DNA from: an uncultured Phycisphaerales bacterium
GTDB lineage: Bacteria; Planctomycetota; Phycisphaerae; Sedimentisphaerales; Anaerobacaceae
NCBI GenBank assembly: GCA_937868145.1
Contig: CALMMH010000450.1
Coordinates: forward strand, 1 to 9,961
Direction of reading: 5' to 3'
Length of the DNA stretch: 9,961 bases
Positions 7,606 through 9,961 of this stretch are shown piece by piece. Positions within the stretch are counted from its first letter, which is position 1, and each line of letters starts with the position of its first letter. The position numbers and the translations under genes were made by a program. Below the pieces are notes generated by a model. It did not search any database. It was given only the letters and a program-made list of their open reading frames with translations, and was not told where the DNA came from.

Positions 7606-7610
7606 GAGGG
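7606..7610 (+). promoter_or_regulatory. Ribosome binding site for the small lipoprotein ORF
   Basis: GAGGG begins 3 bases after the arnT stop and lies 8 bases before the ATG at 7619. It has no other plausible user except an ATG at 7611, which abuts it and reads only three codons. Confidence 0.5.
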
Positions 7611-7618
7611 ATGGACCT

Positions 7619-7714
7619 ATGATCGGAAAGAACTCGGTCGGTATATCGATCCTTCTGGCCGCCGGATGCGAGGTCGAATCCTCCCGGGATCGCCATTCTC
7701 CTTTCAATATGTGA
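7619..7714 (+). CDS. Possible 31-residue small lipoprotein
   Basis: This short frame was read directly from the gap between arnT and the efflux genes. It begins MIGKNSVGISILLAAGC and ends after 31 codons at TGA 7712-7714. It has the three parts of a lipoprotein signal: a short n-region with Lys4, a hydrophobic core (residues 7-15) and a lipobox Leu13-Ala-Ala-Gly-Cys17. The mature peptide would be only 15 residues (Cys then EVESSRDRHSPFNM), with Glu at +2, polar and charged. A GAGGG ribosome binding site lies 8 bases upstream. Its stop overlaps the GAGG that serves the next gene, which fits translational coupling. Small lipoproteins of entericidin size are known, but no specific family is recognised. 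It could instead be a leader peptide or a chance frame, so confidence is moderate. Confidence 0.45.
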   Translation: MIGKNSVGISILLAAGCEVESSRDRHSPFNM

Positions 7715-7716
7715 GG
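7713..7716 (+). promoter_or_regulatory. Ribosome binding site for the TolC-family gene
   Basis: GAGG lies 7 bases before the ATG at 7724. The in-frame ATG at 7760 has GTGAGG directly abutting it, which is too close, so 7724 is preferred. Confidence 0.55.
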
Positions 7717-7723
7717 CGCTGCG

Positions 7724-9151
7724 ATGGACAGGACAGTTACTGGATGCATCCGTGTGAGGATGGCATGGCTCATCGGGTTGTTGGCCATAGCTGGTTGCTT
7801 GCCATATCAAGATCGTCCTGTGTCGCCCGCAAAGGCACTTGACGAATTTGACTCTCGCACGCTGGACGGGCAGGATCTGCACGCCTATCTCCAGAAGAAT
7901 CTGGACGTTCGGCAGTGGCCGCTGGCGACATGGAATTCGGCGGAGCTGACACTGGCGGCGTTCTTCTACAGTCCTGAGCTCGACGTGGCCCAAGCTCGAT
8001 GGGCCGTCGCCAAGGGGCGCAAGGCGGCGGCGGCCGAGCGTCCCAATCCGACTCTCGGCATAACTCCGGGGTTCAATTCGACCACGGGATATGGCGCCTC
8101 CGTCTCGCCATGGATCGTGGGCGCGGCGCTGGACATCCCGATTGAGACCGCCGGCAAACGCGGCTATCGAATCGCCGAAGCAGAACACGTGGCCGAAGCG
8201 GCCCGCCTGCAAATCGCCCAGACAGCCTGGGAACTGCGCCACCAGATACGGGAAGCGATGCTTGATATGTATGCGGCCACCCAGACCGCCGGCCTGTTGC
8301 GGAGCCGCGGGACCACACAGGAAGACAGCATCAAGTTGCTGGAGGAGATGTTCAACGCGGGGGAGATCTCTGCAAACGAGCTCGGTCAAGCCCGTATTCT
8401 GCGTGATGAAGCCCGTCTATCCCTGCTGGATGCGGAAACGCAGCAGGTCCAGGCCCGTGCCCGCCTTGCCGGTGTGATTGGCGTGCCGGCCAAGGCGCTG
8501 GAGTCGAAAGAATTGTCCTTCGATCTATTTGAGGGATTGCCCGAGGATGTGCCACCGGCCGAGATGCAGCGCCAAGCCTTGCTGAGTCGTGCGGACCTTC
8601 TGGCCGCATTGGCCGAATACCAGGCCAGTCAGTCGGCGTTGCAGCATGAGATCGCCCGGCAGTATCCGGACGTCCGGATCGGACCAGGTTATGAGTTCGA
8701 CCAAAGTGAGAACAAATGGGCGCTGGGGCTGTCCGTCACCTTGCCCGTGTTCAACCAGAACCGGGGGGCGATTGCCGCTGCCGAGGCGGGTCGAGCCCAG
8801 GCGGAGGCCCAGGTCCAGGCTCTTCAGGCGCGAATTGTGAGCGACTTGGAGCAGGCCGTAAGGACTTATCAGGCTTCGGTGCAAAAGGTGGAGGCCACCG
8901 AAACCCTTGCCGAAGAACACAGGGTCGCCACCGACCGCACGCGAAAGATGTATGAGTTGGGGCAGGTCGTCCGGCTGGAGGTGGATGCGGCAGCACTGGA
9001 GTCAAATGCCGGGGCCTTGAACCGACTGAATGCCCGCGTAGAAGTCCAGAGGGCTCTGGGACAAATCGAGAATGCCATGCACGTCGCGGCCGACATGCCG
9101 AATTGGTCGGAACAGATCAAATGGGGACGGGGGGGCAACGATCATGAGTAG
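7724..9151 (+). CDS. TolC/CusC-family outer-membrane efflux lipoprotein
   Basis: This is the 475-residue outer-membrane channel component of a tripartite efflux pump, a trimeric barrel with a long periplasmic alpha-helical tunnel. An Arg-containing n-region, a hydrophobic core and the lipobox Ile22-Ala-Gly-Cys25 mark it as a lipoprotein, as in CusC and OprM. Two outer membrane efflux protein repeats follow (about 70-260 and 280-455). Each has a strand-rich part (LGITPGFNSTTGYGASVSPW; VRIGPGYEFDQSENKWALGL), a family signature (LDIPIETAGKRGYRIAEAE at 136-154; VTLPVFNQNRGAIAAAEA at 338-355) and long Ala/Glu/Gln-rich helices. Asn-Pro at 108-109 within AERPNPTLGI is common in the CzcC-like branch, so heavy-metal or drug export is possible, but the substrate cannot be told from the channel. 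It starts 9 bases after the small lipoprotein frame and overlaps the adaptor gene by 8 bases. Confidence 0.9.
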   Translation: MDRTVTGCIRVRMAWLIGLLAIAGCLPYQDRPVSPAKALDEFDSRTLDGQDLHAYLQKNLDVRQWPLATWNSAELTLAAFFYSPELDVAQARWAVAKGRKAAAAERPNPTLGITPGFNSTTGYGASVSPWIVGAALDIPIETAGKRGYRIAEAEHVAEAARLQIAQTAWELRHQIREAMLDMYAATQTAGLLRSRGTTQEDSIKLLEEMFNAGEISANELGQARILRDEARLSLLDAETQQVQARARLAGVIGVPAKALESKELSFDLFEGLPEDVPPAEMQRQALLSRADLLAALAEYQASQSALQHEIARQYPDVRIGPGYEFDQSENKWALGLSVTLPVFNQNRGAIAAAEAGRAQAEAQVQALQARIVSDLEQAVRTYQASVQKVEATETLAEEHRVATDRTRKMYELGQVVRLEVDAAALESNAGALNRLNARVEVQRALGQIENAMHVAADMPNWSEQIKWGRGGNDHE

Positions 9152-9961
9152 CAAACTGAGTGGGTTGGTGGGGTTGTTCATCTTGTTCGCCGGCGGCGCG
9201 GGACTCTACATTCTCTCTCGCCAGACCCCTGGCGGCGAAGAGGAGTCCGAACCGGCCATCAAGACGATAGTGCCCGTGGAAGTGGCGCAGATTCGTCGAC
9301 AGACCCTGCACGACTATCTGTGGGTGTACGGCTCCGTGATCCCCAATCCTGGGACTGCCGGCGCCGCCCCGGCCGGCGCGGGAATCCGCGCGCCTCTGGC
9401 CGGCATTGTCACGGAGGTCCGTTGTACCGTGGGGCAGCAGGTGACCAAGGGCCAGGTTCTGTTCGCCCTTGATGACCGACTGGCCAAAGCGGCCGTGGAT
9501 CAGGCTCACAAAGCCCTCGTATTTGCCGAAGAGAATTGGCGCCGTCAGGATCATCTCAGGCAAATCGACGGAACCTCGGCCAAACTGTACCTGGAGGCTC
9601 AGCAGCAGCTTGACACCGCACGCAATGCGCTCGGTCGGGCCGGGGTGGAACTGGATTTGCTCAAGGTTGTGGCCCCGTTCGACGGCACGATCATGGATCT
9701 CCTTGCGACAGCCGGTGAGACGGTGGGCCAGGCGGATGCTCTCGCCCGGTTGACGGACCTGACCCGACTGGTCGTCAAGGCAGGCATTCCAGCGCCACAG
9801 GTGTACAAACTACAATTGGGCCAGCAGGTCCAGATCGAAGAGGGTGAATCGTCGTTGTCCTCCGACTCTCCGGTCACCCCACTGACCGGCCGGGTGGACT
9901 ACATCGCTTGCCCGGCCGACCCCAACAATGACACTGTATCAGCCCCGATCGGACTACCGGC
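9144..9961 (+). CDS. RND-type efflux periplasmic adaptor (HlyD/CzcB-like), 3' end outside window
   Basis: The frame opens at ATG 9144, inside the end of the TolC-family gene, and stays open for 272 codons to the right edge. It encodes a periplasmic adaptor (membrane fusion protein) that links an inner-membrane pump to the outer-membrane channel. Residues 7-25 form an N-terminal membrane anchor or uncleaved signal. A first beta strand (VEVAQIRRQTLHDYLWVYGSV) leads to a Gly/Ala/Pro-rich linker (68-80) and a lipoyl half-domain (IRAPLAGIVTEVRCTVGQQV, with VTKGQVLFALDD after). An alpha-hairpin of about 29 residues per arm (113-141, 146-174) has the typical Leu, Gln, Glu and Ala pattern. The second lipoyl half is VVAPFDGTIMDLLATAGETV (175-194), and the start of a beta-barrel domain follows (DLTRLVVKAGIP). 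There is no lipobox. The ribosome binding site is poor (a G-tract). The missing part should hold the rest of the barrel and membrane-proximal domain. Confidence 0.88.
   Translation, partial: MSSKLSGLVGLFILFAGGAGLYILSRQTPGGEEESEPAIKTIVPVEVAQIRRQTLHDYLWVYGSVIPNPGTAGAAPAGAGIRAPLAGIVTEVRCTVGQQVTKGQVLFALDDRLAKAAVDQAHKALVFAEENWRRQDHLRQIDGTSAKLYLEAQQQLDTARNALGRAGVELDLLKVVAPFDGTIMDLLATAGETVGQADALARLTDLTRLVVKAGIPAPQVYKLQLGQQVQIEEGESSLSSDSPVTPLTGRVDYIACPADPNNDTVSAPIGLP

Noticed and set aside
7611..7622. Three-codon frame ATG-GAC-CTA-TGA overlapping the small lipoprotein start
   Set aside because: Its ATG abuts GAGGG with no spacing; too short to support as a regulatory uORF without comparative data.
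7667..7690. Short inverted repeats (GAGG/CCTC and ATCC/GGAT) in the arnT/TolC gap
   Set aside because: Four-base stems without a following T-run do not make a convincing terminator or operator.
7462..7842. 126-residue open frame spanning the arnT/TolC gap
   Set aside because: It overlaps the conserved arnT C-terminus and the lipoprotein signal of the TolC-family gene, and has no motif. The small lipoprotein frame at 7619 has a better start and signal.
7541..8389. 282-residue open frame on the - strand
   Set aside because: Antisense to the arnT end and the TolC-family gene; no recognisable domain or signal.
9121..9137. G-tract at the end of the TolC-family gene
   Set aside because: It encodes Gly-Arg-Gly-Gly in frame and lacks the four regular G-runs of a quadruplex; noted only as a poor ribosome binding site for the adaptor.
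1..9961. Search for CRISPR arrays, tRNA or rRNA genes, insertion sequences, phage or attachment sites
   Set aside because: No regularly spaced repeats, RNA gene signatures, transposase motifs or terminal inverted repeats were seen; nearly every base lies in a supported gene.

Overview
The window is about 10 kb of densely packed sequence, all coding on the + strand, at roughly 60% GC by eye. It comes from a Gram-negative bacterium: it encodes enzymes that decorate lipid A with 4-amino-4-deoxy-L-arabinose (L-Ara4N), an LptF/LptG-type LPS-export permease, and an outer-membrane efflux channel with its periplasmic adaptor. The species cannot be read from the sequence. The mix of enterobacterial-type Arn enzymes with unusual neighbours suggests a lineage outside the Enterobacterales, but that is only an impression.

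Region 1 (1-7603) is an arn-type operon. It holds, in order: the 3' part of arnA (the window cuts into a fused formyltransferase/decarboxylase), arnD, a divergent GT39-type membrane glycosyltransferase, a single LptF/LptG-family permease, a DUF2279 (YfiM-like) exported protein, and a canonical arnT. Most junctions are overlaps of 1-10 bases and the widest gap is a few tens of bases, so this reads as one translationally coupled unit. ArnA makes UDP-L-Ara4O and formylates UDP-L-Ara4N. ArnD deformylates the undecaprenyl-linked sugar. ArnT transfers it to lipid A in the periplasm. arnB and arnC are probably upstream of the window. No arnE/arnF flippase genes are present.

Region 2 (7604-9961) follows without a visible terminator. 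A possible 31-codon lipoprotein ORF with a good ribosome binding site and a lipobox starts 15 bases after arnT. It is followed 9 bases later by a TolC/CusC-family outer-membrane efflux lipoprotein, which overlaps by 8 bases the start of an RND-type periplasmic adaptor (HlyD/CzcB-like) that runs off the window. An RND pump gene would be expected next.

The window can be read as an envelope-remodelling cluster: lipid A charge modification, a possible second lipid-linked sugar transferase, a dedicated Lpt-type permease and drug or metal efflux, apparently in one transcription unit. The parts not explained by the known Arn pathway are the second GT39 enzyme, the lone permease, the DUF2279 protein and the micro-lipoprotein.
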